Below, one piece after another: positions 1 through 8,736 of a stretch of DNA of 64,000 bases. Position 1 is the stretch's first letter. Each line of letters starts with the position of its first letter. The notes beneath the pieces were generated by a model that did not search any database, was not told where the DNA came from, and saw nothing but the letters and a program-made list of their open reading frames with translations. Source of the stretch: an uncultured Clostridium sp. (GTDB taxonomy: Bacteria; Bacillota; Clostridia; Lachnospirales; Lachnospiraceae); the NCBI GenBank assembly GCA_937885015.1, contig CALAAS010000038.1:166018-230017 (forward strand), read 5' to 3'. The position numbers and the translations under genes were made by a program.

Positions 1-154
1 CGAATGCATCCGTCAGATCGCCGGCTTCTTGTGTCTCCCTTTTTTCATGGTCGTTACTCTCTGTTCCGTCCATGTCTTCCATCTCTGCACCGCAGACAGG
101 GCAGATTTTTGCATTGTCGCCAATCTCTGAGCCACAATTATCACAATATGCCAT
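1..154 (-). CDS. zinc-ribbon protein, partial (C-terminus outside the window)
   Basis: The reading frame starts at an ATG at 152-154 behind a GGAGG at 170-174 and runs off the window edge. The N-terminus reads MAYCDNCGSEIGDNAKICPV, followed by CG: two CxxC knuckles of a zinc-ribbon fold, then an acidic linker (MEDMDGTESND). Zinc ribbons of this kind usually sit at the N-terminus of membrane or regulatory proteins in Lachnospiraceae. The neighbour downstream in the same direction also carries a membrane segment, so the two may be co-transcribed. The function of the missing part cannot be judged. Confidence 0.7.
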   Translation of the reverse strand, partial: MAYCDNCGSEIGDNAKICPVCGAEMEDMDGTESNDHEKRETQEAGDLTDAF

Positions 155-223
155 GGTCTCTCCCCTTTTCCTCCGAATTTTTATTTTCCAGATCCACTTC
201 TTTTCCCTGTGCCTTCCTCCTTT

Positions 224-2116
224 TTACAGCGCTGTCTGGAATTCCCGGATCTGCTCCATCAGCTCCTCGCCAAGGCTTTCCCAGTCCGCCATTCCGGCCT
301 CCAGCACATTGAATTCTGTTCCGTCAGGAATGGAAAGTCCACCTGAAAGTGGCTCCATGTAAAGGGAAAGCGCCAGGTCTGTATCAAAATTTATATACGG
401 TGATTTGATCTCCAGCGTATCCAGCTCCAAATCCACAGATTTCCCTTTCTTATGATCCAGCACTATGCCGCCAAGTTCCGCCGTTGCAACCGTTCCGTTT
501 TCTTCCAGCTCTCCTTCCACGCTGAAGTCCCCGCTCTTTTTGTCGTGCTGCGCTGTCAGCAGAACAGCCATCCGCTCGGAACCGCTGCCAAATTCAAGCT
601 CCAGTTCCGACATCCATCTGGAATCCTCCTGCTTCTCCCGCTTTGTGACCTCCATTTCCATCTTCATACTTCCCTGCTCCAGGGAAACAGAGCCGTTCAT
701 ATCACGGGTCGGGATCTCTCCGCCCTCGAAATGAAATTCCGCATAAACCTCCGTGGAACGAAATACTTCTGAATCAAATTCCAGGTACGCGGCATTTCCT
801 TTTTTGTCCACATAGAGGGTAAATTCCAAATCCTCCATATTATCATCCAGGAAATCTTCAATCTGTCTGCTGCCGGATTTAATTCCATCCAAAATCCAAT
901 CTACCTGACGCTCTGCATAGTCCCTGGCTGCGTCATAGGAACTGAAAGTACTTGCCTCATAGGCCAGCGTAAAGATATCGGTAAGAAGCTCCAGCTCATT
1001 GTCGCGAATCTGCTGATCCGAGGTAATATACTTTCCAGCTTCCTTGACGAGATCGGCCAGCGCTTCATTGGGAATTACCACTTCATATCCTTTACACTTC
1101 TGTTCTTTCCCCTTGATTTTGAATTTCTTTGCATCAATGGACTCCACTTCCATGGCATCTTTCAGCGTCTCCACCGCCTTGGTTGTCTCTTTATAGCGCT
1201 CATATATGTCAAACAGATTGAAATACTCTTCTTTTCCCGTGAGAGTTCCATTCACGTGGCCGAGAAGGCGGCTGACATTTTCTGAGTCCTCTTTTTCTGC
1301 GCGAAATTCTCTGCCAAACACAGAATCTTCCATCTTATTTATGAAATCATCCTGATAATTCAGAGTCAGGACGAAATCCATCAGCTTTGGAGCGGCCGCT
1401 GCAATGGTACTGTCGTCCATATAAAGTACAAAATCCCCAAAATCCATGCCGCCAACGCCGACCGCTGCATCCATCTGCACGGCATTTTTTCCCGGATCTC
1501 TGGAAAAAGCAAGACTTCCATTGATTTCCGGAATCGTAATCCAACCAGGAATTTCATCCATCGTCAGCGCGCCGCCCATTTTGACAGAACCGTTTTTCGC
1601 CAATTCACGAAGTTCTTTAATCCCGAAGGTTTCCTCCAGGTATCCCTCATCCAGCGTTTCCACAATCCCTGCCAGAGCGTCTACGACAATATCCTTTTTA
1701 TCTTTGAAAAGACCTCCTCCGGCTGTCGCTGTCACACCAATTACTGCTGCTCCGGCTACCACTGCTGCTCCAACGCCCAAAAGAACCTTCCCCTTGCCTG
1801 CCAGGACGGCAGCATGGCCTCCGGCCGCTGCCATTCTGGAAATGGGACGTCCCGTTTCCGGATCAAACCGATCCAGCGGCTCACCCGTCTCCGGGTCAAA
1901 TCGGTCTGCTGTTTCACCGGTCAGCGGCTCGCCCGTCTCCGGGTCAAATCGGTCTGCTGTTTCACCGGTCAGCGGCTCGCCCGTCTCCGGGTCAAATCGG
2001 TCTGCTGCTTCACCGGTCAGCGGCTCGCCCGTCTCCGGGTCAAATCGGTCTGCTGCTTCGCCGGTCAGCGGTTCCCCCGTCTCCGGGTCAAATAAATCTT
2101 TTTCTTCCATACTCAT
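224..2116 (-). CDS. membrane-anchored protein with N-terminal FDPETGEP tandem repeats
   Basis: I do not recognise a named function. The 630-residue protein opens with six FDPETG motifs (about residues 9-95), then has one hydrophobic segment (about 105-135, GKVLLGVGAAVVAGAAVIG), and then some 490 residues predicted to lie outside the membrane. There is no signal peptide, so the repeats are probably cytoplasmic and the large domain extracytoplasmic. The start is the ATG at 2114-2116, 7 nt after AGGAGG; a second Met two codons later is less well spaced. Short acidic FDPxTGxP repeats next to zinc-ribbon proteins recur in Clostridia, but their role is unknown to me. Confidence 0.75.
   Translation of the reverse strand: MSMEEKDLFDPETGEPLTGEAADRFDPETGEPLTGEAADRFDPETGEPLTGETADRFDPETGEPLTGETADRFDPETGEPLDRFDPETGRPISRMAAAGGHAAVLAGKGKVLLGVGAAVVAGAAVIGVTATAGGGLFKDKKDIVVDALAGIVETLDEGYLEETFGIKELRELAKNGSVKMGGALTMDEIPGWITIPEINGSLAFSRDPGKNAVQMDAAVGVGGMDFGDFVLYMDDSTIAAAAPKLMDFVLTLNYQDDFINKMEDSVFGREFRAEKEDSENVSRLLGHVNGTLTGKEEYFNLFDIYERYKETTKAVETLKDAMEVESIDAKKFKIKGKEQKCKGYEVVIPNEALADLVKEAGKYITSDQQIRDNELELLTDIFTLAYEASTFSSYDAARDYAERQVDWILDGIKSGSRQIEDFLDDNMEDLEFTLYVDKKGNAAYLEFDSEVFRSTEVYAEFHFEGGEIPTRDMNGSVSLEQGSMKMEMEVTKREKQEDSRWMSELELEFGSGSERMAVLLTAQHDKKSGDFSVEGELEENGTVATAELGGIVLDHKKGKSVDLELDTLEIKSPYINFDTDLALSLYMEPLSGGLSIPDGTEFNVLEAGMADWESLGEELMEQIREFQTAL
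1847..2100 (-). repeat. 48-bp coding tandem repeat (FDPETGEPLTGE[AT]ADR)
   Basis: Four nearly identical 48-bp units each encode 16 residues, followed by a shortened unit without the TGEAA part and a diverged last unit (FDPETGRPIS). Adjacent units differ by only a few bases, mostly the A/T switch in GEAA versus GETA. This points to recent expansion by slippage or unequal exchange. Copy number may vary between strains. Confidence 0.9.
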
Positions 2117-2130
2117 TTTTCTTCCTCCTC

Positions 2131-2470
2131 TTTTTTCACAATCGCTTTAGCAAGAAAAAAGCAAATTTACTTGTTTCCAGGTAAATTTCTTCAAAGTCAG
2201 CGTATCACCCTTTCGAAACCGTCCGACAAGTTTTTCCAAGCTTTCTTTCCATATTCCTATCCCCATCCACGAAATTTCACTGTTTTTTTATGAATCTAAA
2301 ATTTTCGTAAAATTTCAATATATATTTTATCATGTTACACTTTTTCAGGCAATGCTTAATTCTCCTTCTTTCGATATTTTTCGCGCTTCTACTTATAAGT
2401 ACCAAAACCATTGCTCCAGGTTTTATAAAATCAAAAAAAATAAAAATGGTAATGTAAACTATGCAGGCAC
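2131..2470. other. intergenic region with one inverted repeat
   Basis: AT-rich spacer upstream of the repeat protein. An 8-bp inverted repeat, AAATTTAC / GTAAATTT, with a 10-nt loop lies at 2163-2188. It sits 47 nt before the start codon and could be a regulator site in the leader. I see no convincing gene here; the open frames are short and lack ribosome sites. Confidence 0.4.
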
Positions 2471-2524
2471 AAAAAAGGACTGTGCAGAACGAATGCCGAT
2501 TCATCGATTCTGCAGCAGTCCTTT
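2471..2524 (-). terminator. intrinsic terminator after pepT
   Basis: On the minus strand AAAGGACTGCTGCAGAA pairs with TTCTGCACAGTCCTTT (one bulged base) around an 18-nt loop and runs into a T tract. It begins a few bases after the pepT stop. Confidence 0.85.
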
Positions 2525-2529
2525 GACCG

Positions 2530-3771
2530 TTACTTAAAATATTTATAAAATTCCTGAACCATGGAAATCAAAATGTCTGTGGTCTTTTCCATAGAAGCCA
2601 CCGGAATACACTCATATTTTCCGTGATAATTGTAGCCGCCAGTACAAAGGTTCGGACAGGGCAGTCCCATAAAGGAAAGTCTGGCTCCGTCCGTTCCGCC
2701 CCGGATTGGAACAATAATGGGAGTTACACCCTGCCGTTCCATGGCAGTTCTGGCCAGCTCAATCAGGTAAAAAAACGGCATGATTTTTTCCTTCATATTG
2801 TAGTAACTATCCCGGATTTCAATTTCTACAGTTCCCTCTCCGTATTTTTTATTGAGAAAATCGGCAGCGCTCTGAAAAAATTCTTTTTTCTGTTCGAACT
2901 TCCCTCTGTCATGATCCCGGATAATATAATCCATCTTTGCCTCTTCCACACCGCCGGAAAAACCGTCCAAATGGTAAAATCCCTCATATCCCTCGGTATA
3001 CATGGGATTTTCAAAAGCAGGCAGCAGACTCTGAAATTCCATGCCAATTAAAAGGGCATTTATCATCTGGTTCTTCCCGGAGCCTGGATGAATGCTTTTT
3101 CCATGAATCCGAAGAATCCCGGAGGCGGCATTGAAATTTTCATATTCCAGCTCTCCCAAAGGCCCACCGTCCACCGTATAGGCCACATCCGCCCCAAAAG
3201 CCTTTACATCAAAATGATCCGGCCCCCGTCCGATTTCTTCGTCCGGCGTAAAACCGATACAGAGTTTTCCCCTGGGAATTTCCGGGTGAGCCAGAAAATA
3301 TTCTGCCATAGTCATGATTTCCGCAATTCCTGCCTTGTCGTCCGCCCCCAGAAGCGTTGTTCCATCCGTCACGACAAGATCCTCGCCGGTGCAGTCTGAA
3401 AGAAAGGGAAATTCTTTCTCACGAAGCCAGATATCCCGCGTCTCATTTAAGCAGATATCACCGCCCAGATATTTTTTTACAATTCGTGGCTTTACATTTT
3501 TCCCAGACAGAGCCGGGGACGTATCCATATGGGCAATCCATCCAAGGGAAGGTATCTTCTCTTCACAGGTCGCCGGAAGGACGGCTGTCACGTATCCCGT
3601 CTCCGTTACAGTGACCTCCGAGGCGCCCATAGCCTCCAGCTCCTCTGCCAGAACCTGTGCCAGCAAACGCTGTTTTCCTGTGCTGGGCACCGTCTCACTG
3701 TTTTCGTCAGACTGGGTATCAAAAGAAACGTATTCCAAAAAACGATCCAATACAGATTTTACAGATTTCAT
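2530..3771 (-). CDS. pepT: peptidase T (tripeptide aminopeptidase)
   Basis: Cytoplasmic M20B zinc aminopeptidase that removes the N-terminal residue of tripeptides. The 413 residues match the family length. Metal-binding and catalytic signatures are present: HMDTSP (H81, D83), LGADDKAG (D144), TPDEEIGRG (E178/E179), D201 in TVDGG, and the C-terminal HGKYE. The start codon overlaps the recU stop as ATGA, so the two genes are likely translationally coupled although functionally unrelated. A strong terminator follows. Confidence 0.95.
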   Translation of the reverse strand: MKSVKSVLDRFLEYVSFDTQSDENSETVPSTGKQRLLAQVLAEELEAMGASEVTVTETGYVTAVLPATCEEKIPSLGWIAHMDTSPALSGKNVKPRIVKKYLGGDICLNETRDIWLREKEFPFLSDCTGEDLVVTDGTTLLGADDKAGIAEIMTMAEYFLAHPEIPRGKLCIGFTPDEEIGRGPDHFDVKAFGADVAYTVDGGPLGELEYENFNAASGILRIHGKSIHPGSGKNQMINALLIGMEFQSLLPAFENPMYTEGYEGFYHLDGFSGGVEEAKMDYIIRDHDRGKFEQKKEFFQSAADFLNKKYGEGTVEIEIRDSYYNMKEKIMPFFYLIELARTAMERQGVTPIIVPIRGGTDGARLSFMGLPCPNLCTGGYNYHGKYECIPVASMEKTTDILISMVQEFYKYFK

Positions 3772-4313
3772 AACTCCTCCTTCTCACGCATTGCCAGATC
3801 CCGGCTCAATGGTTCCAGGTAGTGTGCCAGAATATCCCGGTGACTTCGGATGCGCCAGGATTTATCCAGTTCTTCATAGGTAAAGCTTTTTCTCCCTCCC
3901 TCCTTCATCCGCTTCCAGAAACGGTTCAGATGAGAAAATGGAAGGTAGTAAATCTCATCTTTTTCTGTGAAATACAGAATGAGAAAGGCGATCCCGGACT
4001 GCTCTTCGAATTCCCGCATGAACTCCACCTGATGGGAATGGACATTCTGAAGGGGAAAGGTCGAAGAAGCACATTCCTTGGCATCAAAACAGACCGGAAT
4101 CCCCTGTACCACGCCAATGTAATCAACCGTACTCTTCTGGTCAAAATAGGCCAGGGTAATATGACGGCTTTCCTTTTCAATGGACACCGGCGTAATGGGA
4201 GTCGGGATTTTCTGAATCAGTCCCAGCTTTTTTTCCCGGTAGGCCTCGTTGGAGCGGTTAATCAGATCCTCCAGGGTAGAACCGCGAAGGCCGCGGCTGT
4301 TCCAGGTACCCAT
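3768..4313 (-). CDS. recU: RecU-type Holliday junction resolvase
   Basis: Resolves four-way DNA junctions during recombination and chromosome segregation in Firmicutes. The 181-residue sequence has the family pattern: GLRGSTLEDLINRSNEAYR near the start, KIPTPITPV, the STVDYIG segment with a conserved acid, and FDAKE with the catalytic D and K, then FPLQNVHSHQ. It overlaps the upstream pseudouridine synthase by one base (TAATG) and the downstream pepT by four. In Bacillus recU normally pairs with ponA; here the setting is different. Confidence 0.9.
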   Translation of the reverse strand: MGTWNSRGLRGSTLEDLINRSNEAYREKKLGLIQKIPTPITPVSIEKESRHITLAYFDQKSTVDYIGVVQGIPVCFDAKECASSTFPLQNVHSHQVEFMREFEEQSGIAFLILYFTEKDEIYYLPFSHLNRFWKRMKEGGRKSFTYEELDKSWRIRSHRDILAHYLEPLSRDLAMREKEEL

Positions 4314-5341
4314 TATCCGATTCCTCCTTTTTTTCTCATCATGAAATCCTTTACCTCCGGCTTTTTTTCCGCCCCGGGGCAGACTTCCCGAACCATTCTT
4401 TCCATTCCAGACGGCATGGGTGCAGTAAAAATTTTTCCGGAGAGTCCGGAAAGCGTTCCGGAAAGTTCTTCCGGCATGACTAACTTCCAGGCATGAAGAA
4501 GCTGGGTGTTAACCTTAAATTGCTCTCTGGCTGCCTGGTTGACTGCAGGCTTTCCGTATTTCGGATCTCCGACAATGGGATAACCAAGGGAAGCCAGGTG
4601 CGCGCGGATTTGATGGGAACGGCCTGTAATCAGCTTTACTTCTAACAGTGTATGGCGTTCTCCCACAGAAACGGGGCGGTACATGGTCCGGATTGGAACA
4701 GCCCCCTCTTCCTGTCTGCTTAGAACCCGCACCTGATTGGAATGTTCATCCTTTTTAAGCCATCCGGAGATCTCCCTGGATTCCCTGAGGCATCCTGCCA
4801 CCACACAGAGATAATATTTCCCGAGGGTCCGCTCCCGGATTGCCTCCGACATCTGCTGAAGTCCCGGCAGGGACGTCCCCGCCACCACAATCCCGCTGGT
4901 ATTCCGGTCCAGACGATTGCAGACAGAGGGCCTGAATGCCTTCAGATCCTCCGGACTCAGCCGCTTCTTATCAAGAAGATAGTCGATCAGATATTCCACC
5001 AGAGATTCATCCGTATCCTTTGCCTTCTGGGACAGCATACCGGCCGGTTTGTTAATCAGAATAATATCCTGATCCTCATAAATAATATCAAGTTTTCGCC
5101 TGCGCACCGCCTGGAGCTGTACCTGGGAAAACTTTTCGATGGTTTCGTCCGCCAGAAAAAGTGTTACCACATCCCCTGCCAGAATCCGTTCTGACCCATC
5201 ACATTTTTTCCCGTTCAGGGTAATATTTTTCTTTCGCAGCATTTTGTAGATAAAACTGCTGCCCGCCAAATTCAGATACTTTCGGAGAAACTTATCCAAC
5301 CGCTGATCAGCCTCATTTTTTGTTACCGTAATCGCCCGCAT
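4313..5341 (-). CDS. RluA-family pseudouridine synthase
   Basis: Isomerises uridines in rRNA (RluC/RluD branch). An S4 RNA-binding domain covers about residues 1-75 (DQRLDKFLRKYLNLAGSSFI), followed by the catalytic domain with INKPAGM and NRLDRNTSG, whose first Asp is the catalytic base, and the C-terminal LITGRSHQIRAHL motif. The common HRLD reads NRLD here, a variant frequent in Clostridia. The last 40 residues are a basic tail. It heads an overlapping unit with recU and pepT. The target base cannot be told from sequence. Confidence 0.9.
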   Translation of the reverse strand: MRAITVTKNEADQRLDKFLRKYLNLAGSSFIYKMLRKKNITLNGKKCDGSERILAGDVVTLFLADETIEKFSQVQLQAVRRRKLDIIYEDQDIILINKPAGMLSQKAKDTDESLVEYLIDYLLDKKRLSPEDLKAFRPSVCNRLDRNTSGIVVAGTSLPGLQQMSEAIRERTLGKYYLCVVAGCLRESREISGWLKKDEHSNQVRVLSRQEEGAVPIRTMYRPVSVGERHTLLEVKLITGRSHQIRAHLASLGYPIVGDPKYGKPAVNQAAREQFKVNTQLLHAWKLVMPEELSGTLSGLSGKIFTAPMPSGMERMVREVCPGAEKKPEVKDFMMRKKGGIG

Positions 5342-5357
5342 GGTATCTTTCTTCCTC

Positions 5358-5927
5358 CTACATGGACAGACTCTTCATAATCCGGATTCCATACTCTACG
5401 GATCCATCATCTTCATACTGAGAAGATGGCTTCAGGCTTTTGACACGTTTATCAAAAGCATGCTTCGTATTTACCACCTTCAGATTCGGATCCAGTTTCT
5501 GTGCCTTCAGAATCTCATTCAGATCCTTTTCTGCTCTTCGCACATTGGCCTTTGGATTAGTACAGTATACATAGATTCCGGTGGGATGGACCACGGTCAC
5601 ATCCGCTGGCACCACATCGTCCTTCGTCGTCAGTACCAGATCATAAAGCACACAAAAATTTTCTTCATAGGCAGCATATTCCTGATGGAATGCCTCATCC
5701 GGCGTCCGAAACCGGATCGCCGCAAGAAGCGGCGCCGCAAGATTTGCTGCTGGAAGGACACTGACAATTGCCATCACTGTCAAAATATTTTTCATGGATT
5801 GGCTGTCTGTATAGCTTCTGGCCGCCAGCTGTGCAATAATAAAGATGGCCAGAAGGCCAATTAAAAACAGGCGCCTTCTTTTAAAATAATTCCTGTATCC
5901 ATATTCTCCCTTTTTTACTGATTTCAA
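5358..5927 (-). CDS. conserved membrane protein, function unknown
   Basis: I do not recognise a family. The 189 residues have a basic N-terminus, two hydrophobic segments (about 19-37 and 47-70) and a soluble C-terminal domain of 110 residues with alternating strands and helices (VLTTKDDVVPADVTVVHPTG, IYVYCTNPKANVRRAEKDLN). The basic start suggests that both ends face the cytoplasm. Its ATG overlaps the SDR gene stop by four bases and the next gene begins 16 bases further on, so it belongs to the same transcript as the RNA-modification genes. Confidence 0.75.
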   Translation of the reverse strand: MKSVKKGEYGYRNYFKRRRLFLIGLLAIFIIAQLAARSYTDSQSMKNILTVMAIVSVLPAANLAAPLLAAIRFRTPDEAFHQEYAAYEENFCVLYDLVLTTKDDVVPADVTVVHPTGIYVYCTNPKANVRRAEKDLNEILKAQKLDPNLKVVNTKHAFDKRVKSLKPSSQYEDDGSVEYGIRIMKSLSM

Positions 5928-6784
5928 TTTTCCTCATCCCTTCCACACTCGTTCTGTGTCTTCGTACCATCCATTCCGCTTCTTCCCTGCGTCGATTTTA
6001 CCTGCTCTGGAGAAAGAACAGACATTACCCGAAAAATCAAACTGTGGGGAACCGTTGCAGCCATCCCACGAAACAGCTTCATAAGCGGTCCGTATACAGA
6101 CACCGGTTTTCCCATCATCATATCCCGGATTGCAAGACGCACTACCTTTTTTGGATCCGCCATGGTCAGACGTTTGTAAAGCGGAATCCGGCCACCGGTT
6201 TCTGCGATGGAAAAAAATTCTGTCCTGACTGGGCCCGGGCATACCGCGGTCACAAAAATACGCCGGGAGCGCAGTTCCTCCCCCAGGGCACGGCTGTAGC
6301 TTAAGACAAATGCCTTGGTAGCCGCATAAACGCCAAACCCGGGCTGCGGAAGAAAAGCTGCTGCAGATGCATACTGAAGAATCCGCCCTCCCGCATGCAT
6401 ATAGGGCAATACCAGATGCGTTACCGCACACAATGCCTCGCAGTTCAGGCGGATCATCCCGGTTTGTTCCCAAAGGGGAATCTGTTCTACCCGGCCGATT
6501 TTCCCAAATCCGGAAGCATTGACCAGAATTTTCACATCCGGTTTGACAGCTGCAAGCTCTTTCGAAAGTTCATCTCTGGCACGTTCATCCGTCAAATCCA
6601 GGGGAAGAATCCGGCAGGGAACCGGCAAGATCCGTTCCAGGTCTAAAAGGCGTTCTCTTCTTCTGGCAATCAGCCATATCTCGGAAAGTCCGGCAAACCG
6701 ATCCGCCAGCTGGATAGCAGTCTCACGGCCCATGCCGGAAGAAGCGCCAGTCACAATCGCTATTTTATTTCTGTGTGCCATCAT
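5924..6784 (-). CDS. short-chain dehydrogenase/reductase
   Basis: NAD(P)-dependent oxidoreductase of the classical SDR fold, 286 residues. Visible motifs: the dinucleotide loop TGASSGMG near residue 12, LVNASGFG (the NAG position), the catalytic Ser in ASAAAF, YAATK as the YxxxK pair, and CPGPVRTEF. The start is the ATG at 6782-6784, which overlaps the upstream stop as ATGA and follows AAGGAAGGG; the longer frame only translates the 3' end of the neighbour. The C-terminal extension (MKLFRGMAATVPHSLIFRVM) is hydrophobic and may contact membranes. Substrate unknown. Confidence 0.85.
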   Translation of the reverse strand: MMAHRNKIAIVTGASSGMGRETAIQLADRFAGLSEIWLIARRRERLLDLERILPVPCRILPLDLTDERARDELSKELAAVKPDVKILVNASGFGKIGRVEQIPLWEQTGMIRLNCEALCAVTHLVLPYMHAGGRILQYASAAAFLPQPGFGVYAATKAFVLSYSRALGEELRSRRIFVTAVCPGPVRTEFFSIAETGGRIPLYKRLTMADPKKVVRLAIRDMMMGKPVSVYGPLMKLFRGMAATVPHSLIFRVMSVLSPEQVKSTQGRSGMDGTKTQNECGRDEEN

Positions 6785-8736
6785 GTTTCCCTTCCTTTCC
6801 CTGCTTTTTTGTGCACATTTCGGATGGTTTTTTTCTTTCCAGATCCATGAGTCCCTGCGCCCTTTCCCATAATTCTTCCATTTCGGCTCTCTTCCCGTTT
6901 TCCTCCAAATCCCACTCCTGCCTGTCGGGACATCCGAGGCCGAATCAGACACTTTTTGTCAAATCCGATGAGATCCGTCCGGCCTGCCGCCTTCAGAGCT
7001 TCCATGACAAGTCCGTAATTGTTCGGGTTCCGATACTGAATCAGCGCTCTCTGCATGGCCTTTTCATGGGGATTCGTCGGCACATACACCCGTTCCATGG
7101 TGCGCGGGTCATAACCGGTATAATACATGCAGGTAGACAGCGTAGAAGGGGTAGGATAGAAATCCTGCACCTGCTCCGGCATGTATCCCAGATCCCTGAG
7201 ATACTCTGCCAGTTCCACTGCCTCCCGGAGTGTTGAGCCGGGGTGGGACGACATCAGGTATGGAACCAGATACTGCTTTAATCCAAGGGATTCATTCATC
7301 GCCGCATATTCTTTCATAAACTGGCGGTACACCCGATTTTCCGGTTTTCCCATCCGCTTTAAGACGGCGTCAGAAATATGTTCCGGCGCCACCTTCAGCT
7401 GGCCGCTGACATGGTACTGGCACAATTCCCGCAAAAACGCCCTGTTTTTCTCTGCCAAAAGATAATCAAACCGGATTCCGGAGCGGATGAAGACCTTTTT
7501 TACCCTTGGAATGGCCCGCAGCTTTTTCAACAGCGCAATATAGTCGCTGTGATCAGCGTTCAGATTCCGGCAGGGAGAGGGAAACAGGCACTGCTTTTCC
7601 GGGCAGGCTCCATATAACATCTGCTTTTCACAGGCCGGATGGCGGAAATTGGCAGTTGGCCCCCCCACGTCATGAATATAACCTTTAAAATCAGGATCCT
7701 CCGTCAGAAGCTGCGCTTCCTGGAGAATGGATTCATGGCTTCTTGTCTGCACAATCCTTCCCTGATGAAACGTCAACGCGCAAAAACTGCACCCGCCGAA
7801 ACAGCCCCGGTTGCTGATCAGACTGAACTTGACCTCCCGGATCGCCGGAATTCCGCCAGCCTCTTCGTAGGACGGATGGTAATTGCGCATATAGGGAAGG
7901 GCATACACATCATCCATTTCCGTCTGGGAAAGAGGCTTTGCCGCCGGATTCTGCACCACAAAAAGCCGATCTCCATATGGCTCTACCAGTCTTTTTCCGG
8001 AAAATGGATCCGTGTTGGTATACTGGGCGTAAAAGCTTTCCGCATACGTTTTTTTATCGAGCACCAACTCCCTGTAAGAGGGAAGCCGTATTTCATCGTA
8101 CACCGAATCCAGTGTATCCGCCCGGTAAACGGTGCCGTCCACAAAGGTAATATCCCTGACGTCAATACCGCTCTGAAGTGCATCTGCGATTTCCACAATG
8201 GAACGTTCCCCCATCCCATAGGAAATCAGATCTGCCTGGGAATCCAGAAGAATGGAACGCTTCATTTTTCCAGACCAATAATCATAGTGGGCCAGACGGC
8301 GGAGGCTGGCTTCAATTCCGCCAATAATAACCGGTTTTTTTGACCAGGTCCGGATCAGATTTCCGTATACTATGGTGGCATAATCCGGCCGTTTCCCCAT
8401 TACGCCCCCCGGCGTATAGGAGTCTTTCTCTCTCCGTTTTTTTGAAACCGAGTAATGATTAACCATAGAATCCATATTTCCGGCACTGATCAGCCAACCG
8501 AGCCTCGGTTCTCCCAAAATCCGAATACTGTCTGGATCTTTCCAATCCGGCTGAGCAATGATCCCCACCCGGTAGCCGTGGGATTCCAGAACACGGCTGA
8601 TGATCGCATGGCCAAATGACGGGTGATCCACGTAAGCGTCGCCAATCACATAGACAAAATCGCAGGTATCCCAGCCGCGTTTTTTCATATCTGCCCGGGA
8701 AACCGGCAAAAAATCACGTATGAATTCCATAATCAT
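6781..8736 (-). CDS. YgiQ-family radical SAM protein
   Basis: The protein has an N-terminal YgiQ domain (DVYVIGDAYVDHPSFG-like start and IIGGIEASLRRLAHYDYW) and a central radical SAM core. The cluster cysteines are C312, C316 and C319 in NRGCFGGCSFCALTFHQGR, a CxxxCxxC pattern. A basic C-terminal tail (GKGAGTHGSGKKKTIRN) suggests nucleic-acid contact. The family is widespread, but its reaction is not established to my knowledge. Start: ATG at 8734-8736 after GAGGAG; it overlaps the upstream fusion gene by 23 bases. Confidence 0.9.
   Translation of the reverse strand: MIMEFIRDFLPVSRADMKKRGWDTCDFVYVIGDAYVDHPSFGHAIISRVLESHGYRVGIIAQPDWKDPDSIRILGEPRLGWLISAGNMDSMVNHYSVSKKRREKDSYTPGGVMGKRPDYATIVYGNLIRTWSKKPVIIGGIEASLRRLAHYDYWSGKMKRSILLDSQADLISYGMGERSIVEIADALQSGIDVRDITFVDGTVYRADTLDSVYDEIRLPSYRELVLDKKTYAESFYAQYTNTDPFSGKRLVEPYGDRLFVVQNPAAKPLSQTEMDDVYALPYMRNYHPSYEEAGGIPAIREVKFSLISNRGCFGGCSFCALTFHQGRIVQTRSHESILQEAQLLTEDPDFKGYIHDVGGPTANFRHPACEKQMLYGACPEKQCLFPSPCRNLNADHSDYIALLKKLRAIPRVKKVFIRSGIRFDYLLAEKNRAFLRELCQYHVSGQLKVAPEHISDAVLKRMGKPENRVYRQFMKEYAAMNESLGLKQYLVPYLMSSHPGSTLREAVELAEYLRDLGYMPEQVQDFYPTPSTLSTCMYYTGYDPRTMERVYVPTNPHEKAMQRALIQYRNPNNYGLVMEALKAAGRTDLIGFDKKCLIRPRMSRQAGVGFGGKREESRNGRIMGKGAGTHGSGKKKTIRNVHKKAGKGRET

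Noticed and set aside
1847..2100. CRISPR-like array
   Set aside because: Units are directly adjacent without unique spacers and encode an in-frame peptide repeat.
1446..2150. Long plus-strand frame over the repeat region (234 codons, Ser/Pro rich)
   Set aside because: It mirrors the repeat in the other strand, has low-complexity content and no ribosome site; the minus-strand gene has all signals.
2277..2504. 75-codon minus-strand frame in the gap before pepT
   Set aside because: No ribosome site, odd composition and overlap with the terminator zone.
4875..4950. NRLD in place of HRLD in the pseudouridine synthase as an inactivating change
   Set aside because: The catalytic Asp is kept and the Asn variant is common in Clostridia members.
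6785..6952. N-terminal extension of the SDR protein
   Set aside because: These bases encode the C-terminus of the YgiQ-type protein in another frame; the extension has no SDR similarity.
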